From RGIG6904 sp024680835 (GTDB lineage Bacteria; Bacillota; Clostridia; Lachnospirales; Lachnospiraceae), in NCBI GenBank assembly GCA_024680835.1, contig JAILBP010000036.1:1-7631 (forward strand): DNA of 7,631 nucleotides. The letters are read 5' to 3'. Within the stretch, counting starts at the first letter, position 1. Every line of letters starts with the position of its first letter. The notes beneath the pieces are model-generated. The model did not search any database, had not been told where the DNA came from, and was given only the letters and a program-made list of their open reading frames with translations. Of the stretch, positions 1 through 6,189 are shown piece by piece. The position numbers and the translations under genes were made by a program.

Positions 1-495
1 AGCATCCTCGGTAACGCCCTGGAAGGTCTTGAACATAAGGTTGAACTGTCTGATGTCGGTGAAGTTGTGCTTGCCACAGGACGGGCAGGGAATGTTGTTT
101 TTCTCAATGAAATCTACCATCTCCTCCTGAGACCATCCGTCCACCGACGACTCTAAGGTGATGCCCTTCTCCTGAGCGTAGTCCTCTATGATCTTATCGG
201 CTCTGAAACGCTCATGGCACTCCTTGCAGTCCATGAGGGGATCGGAAAATCCACCGAGATGTCCTGAAGCCACCCATGTCTGCGGGTTCATGAGGATCGC
301 ACAGTCAACGCCCACATTGTACGGATTTTCCTGTACGAACTTCTGCCACCATGCTCTTTTCACGTTATTCTTAAGCTCTACACCAAGGTTTCCGTAATCC
401 CATGTATTTGCGAGACCGCCGTAGATCTCAGATCCCGGGTACACAAAACCCCTTGCTTTTGCCAATGCGACGATCTTTTCCATTGTTTTTTCCAT
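1..495 (-). CDS. glyS: Glycyl-tRNA synthetase, dimeric class II type (N-terminal 165 residues, runs off the window)
   Basis: This enzyme charges tRNA-Gly with glycine using ATP, in the cytoplasm, for translation. Only the N-terminal part is present; the frame is open to base 1. Visible hallmarks of the single-chain (alpha2) GlyRS are the class II motif 1 region with IYGGLANTWDYGNLGVELKN at about residues 24-43, then NPQTWVASGH at 70-79 and GGFSDPLMDCKEC at 81-93. Two cysteine pairs (C90/C93 and C137/C140) fit the structural zinc site seen in this family. The segment ending RQFNLMFKTFQG (149-160) leads into the motif 2 area, which lies outside the window. The start is the ATG at 493-495, with AGGAG at 506-510 ten bases upstream; a second ATG four codons in (481-483) is an alternative. 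A 300-bp repeat element lies just upstream, and I see no T-box leader. The family call is very secure. The symbol glyS follows common clostridial usage; glyQS is an equivalent name. Confidence 0.96.
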   Translation of the reverse strand, partial: MEKTMEKIVALAKARGFVYPGSEIYGGLANTWDYGNLGVELKNNVKRAWWQKFVQENPYNVGVDCAILMNPQTWVASGHLGGFSDPLMDCKECHERFRADKIIEDYAQEKGITLESSVDGWSQEEMVDFIEKNNIPCPSCGKHNFTDIRQFNLMFKTFQGVTEDA

Positions 496-543
496 TTTTT
501 TGTTTCTCCTTATATTTTATTGCTTTATTAACCGGCCCCCTCA

Positions 544-582
544 GTCCGCTTCGCGGACAGCTCCCCCACTTCGCGGGGGAGC
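544..582. repeat. Left terminal hairpin pair of the repeat element
   Basis: Two perfect inverted repeats lie side by side. The outer one is GTCCGC-TTC-GCGGAC (544-558, 6-bp stem, 3-nt loop). The inner one is GCTCCCCC with GGGGGAGC (560-567 and 575-582, 8-bp stem) around a 7-base loop. One A (559) separates them. The arrangement is mirrored at the right end of the element. Confidence 0.85.
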
Positions 583-605
583 CTTTAAAGTGGTTCCCGA
601 TTTTA

Positions 606-746
606 GCTCCCCCTTCAGGGGATTTTATTCCTGTTTTATGGCTCCCCCCTTCGGGGAATTTTATTCCTGTTTTATGGCTCCCCCTTCGGGGAATTTTATT
701 CCTGTTTTATAGCTCCCCCTTCGGGGAATTTTATTCCTGTTTTATA
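606..746. repeat. Tandem array of four 35/36-bp GC-hairpin units
   Basis: Four consecutive copies are at 606-640 (35 bp), 641-676 (36 bp), 677-711 (35 bp) and 712-746 (35 bp). Copies 3 and 4 are identical. Copy 2 has one extra C and ends in G instead of A. Copy 1 has an A inserted in the loop and one A fewer after the G run. Each unit starts with GCTCCCCC, forms a CCCC-TTC-GGGG type hairpin, and continues with an AT-rich tail containing TTTTATTCCTG. In copies 2-4 a second inverted repeat, GGAAT-TTT-ATTCC, overlaps the G run of the first, so the two hairpins exclude each other. Degenerate relatives flank the array: 560-605 (46 bp) and 747-787 (41 bp). The period is not a multiple of three, so the array cannot encode a constant peptide repeat. 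Confidence 0.93.
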
Positions 747-787
747 GCTCCCCACATTTAGGAAGCTTTATACGACTCTTGTTTTTG

Positions 788-822
788 GCTCCCCCTCCGG
801 GGGAGCTGTCGGCTCTGCCGAC
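788..822. repeat. Right terminal hairpin pair of the repeat element
   Basis: This mirrors the left end. The inner stem is GCTCCCCC-TCC-GGGGGAGC (788-806, 8 bp, 3-nt loop), then a single T (807), then the outer stem GTCGGC-TCT-GCCGAC (808-822, 6 bp, 3-nt loop). The sequence that follows, TGAGGGGGGTCC, is the inverted copy of the left terminus. Relative to the left end, one base pair of the outer stem is swapped (C-G for G-C) and pairing is kept. Confidence 0.85.
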
Positions 823-843
823 TGAGGGGGGTCCTTTACATTC

Positions 844-1470
844 TCAGTTATATATAATATACCCAACCTGCGGATCAGCGGAAAGGCTGTCATATGTCAC
901 ATGGGCTTCAGACTTGGAAATAACTTCAACACTGCCCACAGAAACATAGACTATCTCGCCGGCAACATTCACATCTGTCTCCTGACCTATGATGACGCAT
1001 TTAAGCTTCTCATTGGTAGAAATCTCGCTGCCTGATGCTGCCACACCGGTAACGCCCTCCTCAACAGTGACGAAATCTCCGGAAAACTTATATCCGTCGG
1101 CCTGTGCCTCCACCACGGATCCGGAGAAGAAAGTCACCCCGTTGAATTCTGCGTAATCCGTGGGATCATAGTATTTGAGAGTAAGCTTTGCGACTCCGTT
1201 TTCAACACCGTATTTCTCTACCTCAACGGTCTCCTGTCCGTAGAGACCGGTATATGCATCAACTTTCTCGTTTATGAAATCTTTAAGCTCATGCTCGTCA
1301 TAGTAATCCGCCGTGAAATCCGAGCAGATAAACTCCGAGATATTGCCCTTCTTGTCTATGAATACAGTGTCACGGTTTGCATCCTTTGCAACTTCCTCTT
1401 CCTGACCGCAGCCCGCTAACATCATAGCAGCTAAACCCGCAGCAGTCAGAAAACATAATAACTTTTTCAC
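844..1470 (-). CDS. Uncharacterised lipoprotein, 208 aa, GTG start
   Basis: I do not recognise the family of this secreted, membrane-anchored protein. The N-terminus is a textbook lipoprotein signal: positively charged MKK, a hydrophobic stretch at residues 4-19, and the lipobox LAGC with the acceptor Cys at residue 21. Signal peptidase II should cleave before it, leaving an acidic linker (QEEEVAKD) and a domain of about 180 residues on the outer face of the membrane. The mature part is acidic, rich in Asp, Glu, Val and Tyr, mostly predicted strand by eye, with one amphipathic helix near residues 53-72. There are no transmembrane segments after the signal and no catalytic motif that I can identify. 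The start is GTG at 1468-1470, preceded by an AGAGGT-type ribosome binding site; it is the only start that gives the full signal peptide. The gene lies 91 bp after recO on the same strand and may be cotranscribed. The repeat element begins about ten bases after its stop codon. Confidence 0.85.
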   Translation of the reverse strand: MKKLLCFLTAAGLAAMMLAGCGQEEEVAKDANRDTVFIDKKGNISEFICSDFTADYYDEHELKDFINEKVDAYTGLYGQETVEVEKYGVENGVAKLTLKYYDPTDYAEFNGVTFFSGSVVEAQADGYKFSGDFVTVEEGVTGVAASGSEISTNEKLKCVIIGQETDVNVAGEIVYVSVGSVEVISKSEAHVTYDSLSADPQVGYIIYN

Positions 1471-1561
1471 TTTAATACCTCTTTTATCTTACAGAACAAC
1501 CCTTCAGCAGACCACCAACCGGAAACTTCTCTCGAAGGGAAATCTTGAATGATGATATACT

Positions 1562-2230
1562 TTACCACATACTGTTCAGAAGTTCAAGACTCTTGAAAAC
1601 ATGATGCCTGTGGGCATTTATATAAATATCCATGGCCTTGTCGATCTCGCACATTACACCTTCCTCCGGCAAAACTGCAAACAGTTCCTTCAAACCTGCC
1701 GTCTGGATAAACCTCATCACATTAAGGGCATTCCCGCTCAGAAGATCAAAGGGAGCCGGACGGGTATCCTCCAGCATATCCGGATACTCACCGAACACCA
1801 CCATCGCGCGAAACTCAAAGGCTCTGCGGATGTAACCGGTATTAAGCCCGGGAGTTAAGATCGCTTTTATCCCCATGTACAGAAGATTTGTGAGATCCCT
1901 CTCCTCGCTCTCCTCAACGGCGTAGTAACCTGCAAGCTCCAAAAAATAGAATCCCAGGGCTGCTTTGTCAATATCTGTACTGATCTCCCTGAAATATTCC
2001 TTCACATTCACCTTTTCCAGGGAATATGCGCTTTTCCCCGGAAACAGTTCAAACTCACCGAACACAAATGGCTCCGTAGATGCGGCAAAAACACTCTTCG
2101 GCCGCCTGGCTCCCCTTGCGAAAGCTGTAACCCTGCCCCGCTCTCCGGTCAGGATCACTATCCTCTTATCTGCCTCACCGTACGGATGAGTTTCCAATAT
2201 CATACCCTTTAGAGTGATGCAGTCCGACAT
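1562..2230 (-). CDS. recO: DNA repair protein RecO, 222 aa, apparently without a zinc finger
   Basis: RecO acts in the RecFOR recombination pathway: it binds single-stranded DNA and SSB, anneals complementary strands and, with RecR, helps load RecA at gaps. The N-terminal OB-fold is clear: ITLKGMILETHPYGEADKRI at about residues 5-24, then LTGERGRVTAFARGARR at 27-43. The helical domain follows, with ALGFYFLELAGYY (about 91-103) and the terminal KSLELLNSMW. In Gram-positive homologues such as that of B. subtilis, a four-cysteine zinc finger normally sits after the 'GxYPxL' segment. Here GEYPDMLEDTRPAPFDLLSG (about 147-166) runs almost directly into the next helix with no cysteines, which explains the short length. 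The ATG at 2228-2230 fits family N-termini; its ribosome binding site (GGTGGAG) is unusually close to the start codon. It lies 79 bp after era. That gap contains a direct repeat of GTGTCTT (2280-2286 and 2291-2297) but no obvious terminator. Confidence 0.93.
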   Translation of the reverse strand: MSDCITLKGMILETHPYGEADKRIVILTGERGRVTAFARGARRPKSVFAASTEPFVFGEFELFPGKSAYSLEKVNVKEYFREISTDIDKAALGFYFLELAGYYAVEESEERDLTNLLYMGIKAILTPGLNTGYIRRAFEFRAMVVFGEYPDMLEDTRPAPFDLLSGNALNVMRFIQTAGLKELFAVLPEEGVMCEIDKAMDIYINAHRHHVFKSLELLNSMW

Positions 2231-2309
2231 ATCTCCACCGTTTTCGTTTCATAGGACACGGGATCACAGCAAAGATCAGGTGTCTTTAATGTGTCTTGTA
2301 TCATTCCGG

Positions 2310-3230
2310 TCAGCCTTCATCTTCCTGTCTGACATAGCCAAAGTTCTTGAGCTGACTGTCCGAATCTCTCCAGTCCTTGCGGACCTTCACCCAGAGCTTC
2401 AGATTACACTTGCCCTCTATGAGTTTCTCGATCTCGTAGCGCGCATTGGTACCAATCTTTTTGAGCATTGCGCCACCCTTTCCGATGACGATACCCTTAT
2501 GTGACTCCCTCTCCACTATGATAGTGGCTTCTATGTCCGTGATGGGCTTATCCTCTCTGGTGTGCATCTTCTCAACCGTGACGGCGATACCGTGAGGTAT
2601 CTCATCATCCAATGCATGGAGTGCCTTCTCACGGATGATCTCGGCAGCTATGGCGCGCATAGGCTGGTCGGTCACAGTGTCTTCGTCGTAGTACATCGGA
2701 CCTTCCGGAAGATATTTGAATATGGTGTCCAAAATATCGGACACTCCCTCTCCCTTCATGGCAGAAGCCGGTATTATCTCGGCAAATTCCATAAGACCCC
2801 TGTATGCGTCTATGAATTTCAGCATATCTTCTTTTTGGCTAATGGTATCCGACTTATTGATGATGAGTATGACCGGACAGTCCAAACTCTGCAAAGTCTC
2901 CGCAATATGACGATCACCGCCACCGATCTTTTCCGATGGCTCGACGAGCCACAATACAAGATCCACATCCTTCATGGCTGATGCCGCAGCATTTACCATG
3001 AACTCTCCCAGCTTGTTTTTTGCCTTGTGAATTCCGGGAGTATCCAAAAATACGATCTGCCCGCGATCCTCCTCAGTGTATACCGTCTGTATTCGGTTTC
3101 TGGTGGTCTGCGGTTTTTTGGACGTGATGGCGATCTTCTGACCTATGATCCTGTTCATAAGTGTGGATTTACCCACATTCGGTCTGCCTATTATGGTCAC
3201 AAAACCGGATTTAAAGTTTTCCGGACTCAT
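2310..3230 (-). CDS. era: GTPase Era, 306 aa
   Basis: Era is an essential GTPase that binds the 3' end of 16S rRNA through a KH domain and takes part in 30S subunit assembly, linking ribosome maturation to growth. All GTPase motifs are present: G1 GRPNVGKST (residues 15-23), G2 around TT at 42-43, G3 DTPG (63-66), G4 NKSD (125-128) and G5 SA (156-157). The C-terminal type II KH domain carries GIVIGKGG (246-253), and the protein ends in the typical WVKVRKDWR...LKNFGY stretch. The length is normal. The ATG at 3228-3230 is chosen over an in-frame upstream ATG at 3267-3269 because it has AGGAG exactly 7 nt upstream and matches family N-termini. The longer form would overlap the peptidase gene and add 13 unrelated residues. 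The preceding peptidase stop codon overlaps the ribosome binding site, suggesting translational coupling. Confidence 0.98.
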   Translation of the reverse strand: MSPENFKSGFVTIIGRPNVGKSTLMNRIIGQKIAITSKKPQTTRNRIQTVYTEEDRGQIVFLDTPGIHKAKNKLGEFMVNAAASAMKDVDLVLWLVEPSEKIGGGDRHIAETLQSLDCPVILIINKSDTISQKEDMLKFIDAYRGLMEFAEIIPASAMKGEGVSDILDTIFKYLPEGPMYYDEDTVTDQPMRAIAAEIIREKALHALDDEIPHGIAVTVEKMHTREDKPITDIEATIIVERESHKGIVIGKGGAMLKKIGTNARYEIEKLIEGKCNLKLWVKVRKDWRDSDSQLKNFGYVRQEDEG

Positions 3231-3237
3231 AATGTTT

Positions 3238-3242
3238 CTCCT
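3238..3242 (-). promoter_or_regulatory. Ribosome binding site of era, overlapping the upstream stop codon
   Basis: AGGAG lies 7 nt before the era ATG. Its first two bases are the last two of the TAG stop (3241-3243) of the M16 peptidase gene, read on the minus strand as TAGGAG. A terminating ribosome therefore sits on the era initiation region, which fits coupled translation. This site fixes the era start at 3230. Confidence 0.88.
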
Positions 3243-6162
3243 ATTGTATAAGCTTTCTGACAGTATCAAACATATCTGACGCTTCTTTTATCCTGTCCTC
3301 ATTACCCACAACACAGAATGCGTTTTCATCCAATACTGCCTGCACAAGATCTGCCTGATCCCTGATATCGGAAGATGTAGCCGACAGGATCTTGTCACGG
3401 ACCTTCTGACGTTCCTCTGCAGTACGCCCCATAATGTATAACAGGTTAGCCCTTGAGACCTTCATCTCAGGCGACAGCGGTCTGTCCAGTTTTGAAATCG
3501 TACCGATGATATATTTTAACATATCCCTGTCACTGCAATCGAATTTTCTGATATATTCCGGAGTCCCTTCGTAGACATCATTGGTAGCCTTCAGGTTAGG
3601 ATCTCTGTAAGAAGTGAGATATCCGGTTCCATCCACCGAAAAACCACACATGCATCCGTAGGCCCCACCCAGAACTCTGACATTTCCCCAGAGATAATCG
3701 TAGCTTAAGATCGTGTTCAAAACCTGCAATGATCCGTTATATTCAAAACCGCGCTTTACATAATTGCCTGTCCTGCACACATACTGCACGTTGGATGCAT
3801 CAGTAAGCCCTTCGTTTTGACTGTGAAGCTCCCATTTTGAAGGAATAATCTCTCTGCCTGTCTCAGACAAAGATCCCGCCAGCCTTCCGATGTACTTCAA
3901 AGCATCATCAAGACTTTCCCTGTCACAACCGACAGATGCAAAACAGTTTTCTCTGTTGAATATCTTTTTCAGTAATGTCTTAGCCTTTTGGATCTCCTCG
4001 TCTATGCGCAAATCAAAATCCCTGCGCAACGAATTGACATACTCGCATGCCTCAACACCGGCTATGATATCATCAAAACGGGAGTTTTCATCATGATAAC
4101 TCATACATCTGTTCATAGCAGTCATGTGACCGGACGATGAAAGGGCGCTCTTTAAGGAAGAGGCTCCCATATCCAGGATCTCTTTGATCCTCTTCTTGTC
4201 CGTGAAATCCGTTTCGTTCAGTATCTCAGATATAATATCCGCCGCCTGATCCATGTTTTCCGGTAATACCTTGAAGGAAATCTCCTCATACCATCTCTTT
4301 TCGTTACCCTTTTCGACCTTCGTAGTAATCCTTGGCGCAAAGAGCAGGGAACCGAAATACAGGTTTTTTTCTATGGAAAGCTCGTTATAAGTATGTTTTG
4401 CCGTGCTGCAGCTTCCCAGCAGTCCTCCGAGGAACACTAAAGTCTTTGCTTCCTCCACAGTAAGGTCCGCCGCATCGAAAAACAGCGAAAAATACATTAT
4501 GCCGTTGTAATCATAATCATGATACAGAACCTTTATACCGTCAGTCTCCATCTCCTCATTGGATACGAAAGAGATCTCTTTTTTGATATCAGCTCTGTCC
4601 AATACGGGCAGGCACAGAAGACTCTCGGGAGAATCCGGTGTCTCCTGATATTTTTTGAGGCTCGCTGTCTCTTTCACAAGCTTCACAACTTCTGCCTCAT
4701 CCAATGAAGCTTTATATGCCGCAAGCTTATCCTTAAGCTTCTTCTCGTTTGAAGCGTTCAGCGTTGTGTCCGGCTTTACGATCACAACAGCTGCATGCGG
4801 ATTGTCCAGAATGGCTTCTTTTAACAGCTCCTCAAAATATCCGGTATCTATCTTTTCCTTGAGGGATTTAAGACAAACACCACGCTTGAGCGTATCAAAT
4901 GCGGCATCGTCGTCATAGAGCCAGGTGTCGAGAACATCAAGTCCTTTTATGAGACCCTTGGGGTATGATCCGGTATCTGCCTCACGATACATAAATTCGC
5001 GATAATTGAGGCTTGCCAGCAAAGCTTTTTTGTTGAAGCCTTTTTCTATGATGCCCTCGATCGTTTCCCTGATGATCCCGATAAACCTTTCCTTGTCCTC
5101 TATATTGGAATTTTTAGCCACTATACCGAAAATAGGCTGATTTATGGAATCATCAAAAGACCCGAAAACATCATCACTAATGCCCGCGTCAATAAGCGCC
5201 TGTTTCAAGGGTGCACCGGCCATCTCCAGCAGAACATGGTCTATGGTCTTGAGTGCTATGTTCCTCTCAACGTCACGGCTGTTTCCTATAGAAACGTTAT
5301 AGGACAGATATGTCTTATCCTTTGTGTCCTCATCCTGACTGACGGGATATGACCTTACAATCTCCACAGCCTTCTCAAAGGGCTTCTGGTATCCCACCTG
5401 CGAATCAACATCGAGGGCATCAAATTTGGAAAGATACTCCCGGTCGATATAATCCAGCCTCTTGGCTATGTCAAGATCACCGTATAAGTAAATATAGGAA
5501 TTTGACGGATGATAGTATTTTCTGTGGAAATCCAGATAATCCTCATATGTGAGATCAGGTATGTTTTCCGGGTCGCCGCCGGATTCAAAGGCATAGTTGG
5601 TGTCAGGGTAGAGCGTATTTAAGATATACCTCTCCAGCACGCTGTCCGGATCGGAAAACGCGCCCTTCATCTCATTATATACCACGCCGTTTATGGTGAG
5701 CTCTCCGTCTTTGTCCTCCAGCTCATAATGCCAGCCCTCCTGACGGAAGATGTTCTCGTATTTATAAATATTGGGATTGAACACCGCATCGAGATAGACA
5801 TCCATTAAGTTGTCGTAATCCTTTTCATTGCAGCTTGCCACGGGATATACGGTCTTATCCGGGTAAGTCATGGCATTAAGGAATGTGTTGAGCGAACCCT
5901 TGGCCAACTCCACAAAAGGATCTTTTATGGGATATTTGTCAGAGCCGCACAATACTGTATGCTCTACGATATGCGGAACACCGGTGGAATCAGATATCGG
6001 TGTCCTGAAACCGATATAGAAAACCTTGTTCTCGTCGGAGTTTTCAAGGCACAAAACCCTGGCGCCCGTCTTTTTGTGGCGTAATACGGTTCCGTGACTC
6101 GAGATATCGTTAAGCTGCTCTTCTTTTATGATCTCATATGAGGTTAAATCTGAAAGTCTCAA
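3241..6162 (-). CDS. M16C zinc metallopeptidase, presequence protease (PreP/Cym1)-like, 973 aa, TTG start
   Basis: This is a large clamshell zinc peptidase of the insulinase superfamily. Relatives (PreP, Cym1) degrade short unfolded peptides inside a closed chamber; the bacterial substrate is not established. The inverted zinc motif HIVEH is at residues 64-68, and the third ligand Glu164 lies in VVYNEMKGA. The spacing from the second His (96 residues) equals that in PreP. The ELAKGSLNTFLNAMTYPDKT stretch (about 85-104) is typical of M16C. The C-terminal half carries the conserved Arg829 and Tyr835 in RVLGGAYG, matching the substrate-binding Arg and Tyr of PreP. The length is full. There is no signal peptide, so it is probably cytoplasmic. 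The start is taken as TTG at 6160-6162: AGGAG stands 7 nt upstream, and the resulting MRLSDLTSYEII matches family N-termini. An in-frame TTG at 6187-6189 would add nine residues but abuts the DUF1015 stop and has no good site. Adjacent era is probably coupled. Confidence 0.93.
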   Translation of the reverse strand: MRLSDLTSYEIIKEEQLNDISSHGTVLRHKKTGARVLCLENSDENKVFYIGFRTPISDSTGVPHIVEHTVLCGSDKYPIKDPFVELAKGSLNTFLNAMTYPDKTVYPVASCNEKDYDNLMDVYLDAVFNPNIYKYENIFRQEGWHYELEDKDGELTINGVVYNEMKGAFSDPDSVLERYILNTLYPDTNYAFESGGDPENIPDLTYEDYLDFHRKYYHPSNSYIYLYGDLDIAKRLDYIDREYLSKFDALDVDSQVGYQKPFEKAVEIVRSYPVSQDEDTKDKTYLSYNVSIGNSRDVERNIALKTIDHVLLEMAGAPLKQALIDAGISDDVFGSFDDSINQPIFGIVAKNSNIEDKERFIGIIRETIEGIIEKGFNKKALLASLNYREFMYREADTGSYPKGLIKGLDVLDTWLYDDDAAFDTLKRGVCLKSLKEKIDTGYFEELLKEAILDNPHAAVVIVKPDTTLNASNEKKLKDKLAAYKASLDEAEVVKLVKETASLKKYQETPDSPESLLCLPVLDRADIKKEISFVSNEEMETDGIKVLYHDYDYNGIMYFSLFFDAADLTVEEAKTLVFLGGLLGSCSTAKHTYNELSIEKNLYFGSLLFAPRITTKVEKGNEKRWYEEISFKVLPENMDQAADIISEILNETDFTDKKRIKEILDMGASSLKSALSSSGHMTAMNRCMSYHDENSRFDDIIAGVEACEYVNSLRRDFDLRIDEEIQKAKTLLKKIFNRENCFASVGCDRESLDDALKYIGRLAGSLSETGREIIPSKWELHSQNEGLTDASNVQYVCRTGNYVKRGFEYNGSLQVLNTILSYDYLWGNVRVLGGAYGCMCGFSVDGTGYLTSYRDPNLKATNDVYEGTPEYIRKFDCSDRDMLKYIIGTISKLDRPLSPEMKVSRANLLYIMGRTAEERQKVRDKILSATSSDIRDQADLVQAVLDENAFCVVGNEDRIKEASDMFDTVRKLIQ

Positions 6163-6169
6163 TTGTGTT

Positions 6170-6174
6170 CTCCT
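6170..6174 (-). promoter_or_regulatory. Ribosome binding site that selects the TTG start of the M16C peptidase
   Basis: AGGAG lies 7 nt before the TTG at 6160-6162, the same spacing as for era and the DUF1015 gene. No in-frame ATG or GTG lies near enough to compete, so this site supports initiation at TTG inside the short gap after the DUF1015 stop codon (6190-6192). Confidence 0.8.
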
Positions 6175-6189
6175 GTCTTTTGTGTTCAA

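Larger units (their letters stand above)
534..834. mobile_element. MITE/REP-like non-coding repeat element with paired-hairpin inverted termini
   Basis: This block fills almost the whole gap between the lipoprotein stop codon and the glyS ribosome binding site. Its ends are inverted repeats: GG-CCCCCTCAGTC on the left and, read on the opposite strand, GGACCCCCCTCAGTC on the right. Each end continues into two back-to-back hairpins, a 6-bp stem followed by an 8-bp GCTCCCCC/GGGGGAGC stem, separated by a single base. Between the ends lies a run of GCTCCCC-headed units beginning at 560, 606, 641, 677, 712, 747 and 788. No transposase or other protein is encoded. From memory, C-rich elements with CTCAGTC termini and GCTCCCC hairpins are scattered through genomes of gut Clostridia; that resemblance is recollection, not a search result. 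I could not find a convincing target-site duplication, so the exact ends are uncertain by a few bases. No stem is followed by a T-tract, so it is unlikely to act as a simple intrinsic terminator. Confidence 0.72.

Noticed and set aside
606..746. A CRISPR array, suggested by four regular 35-bp copies.
   Set aside because: The copies are directly adjacent with no unique spacers, and the whole period is repeated. No cas genes are present.
402..761. A plus-strand open frame of 119 codons across the repeat array, with repeated peptide motifs such as SGNFIPVLW.
   Set aside because: The 35/36-bp repeat period rotates the reading frame, so the apparent peptide repeats change frame. The first part lies antisense to glyS, and there is no plausible ribosome binding site. 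It is a by-product of the tandem DNA repeat.
544..822. Intrinsic terminators from the strong GC stems.
   Set aside because: None of the stems is followed by a run of T on either strand.
1500..1539. CCCTTC...GAAGGG arms between recO and the lipoprotein gene as a terminator or promoter element.
   Set aside because: Six-base arms around a 28-base loop, no T-tract, and no convincing -35/-10 pair nearby.
2255..2297. GACAC/GTGTC inverted arms and a GTGTCTT direct repeat in the era–recO gap as an operator or terminator.
   Set aside because: The arms are only 5 bp with a long loop and no T run, and the direct repeat is only 7 bp. This is compatible with chance.
3231..3269. A longer Era beginning at an upstream ATG (3267-3269).
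   Set aside because: It would overlap the peptidase coding sequence, adds residues unlike family N-termini, and bypasses the well-placed AGGAG before 3230.
6163..6189. A peptidase start at the TTG at 6187-6189.
   Set aside because: It directly abuts the DUF1015 stop without a well-placed ribosome binding site. The TTG at 6160-6162 has AGGAG at 7 nt and matches the family N-terminus.
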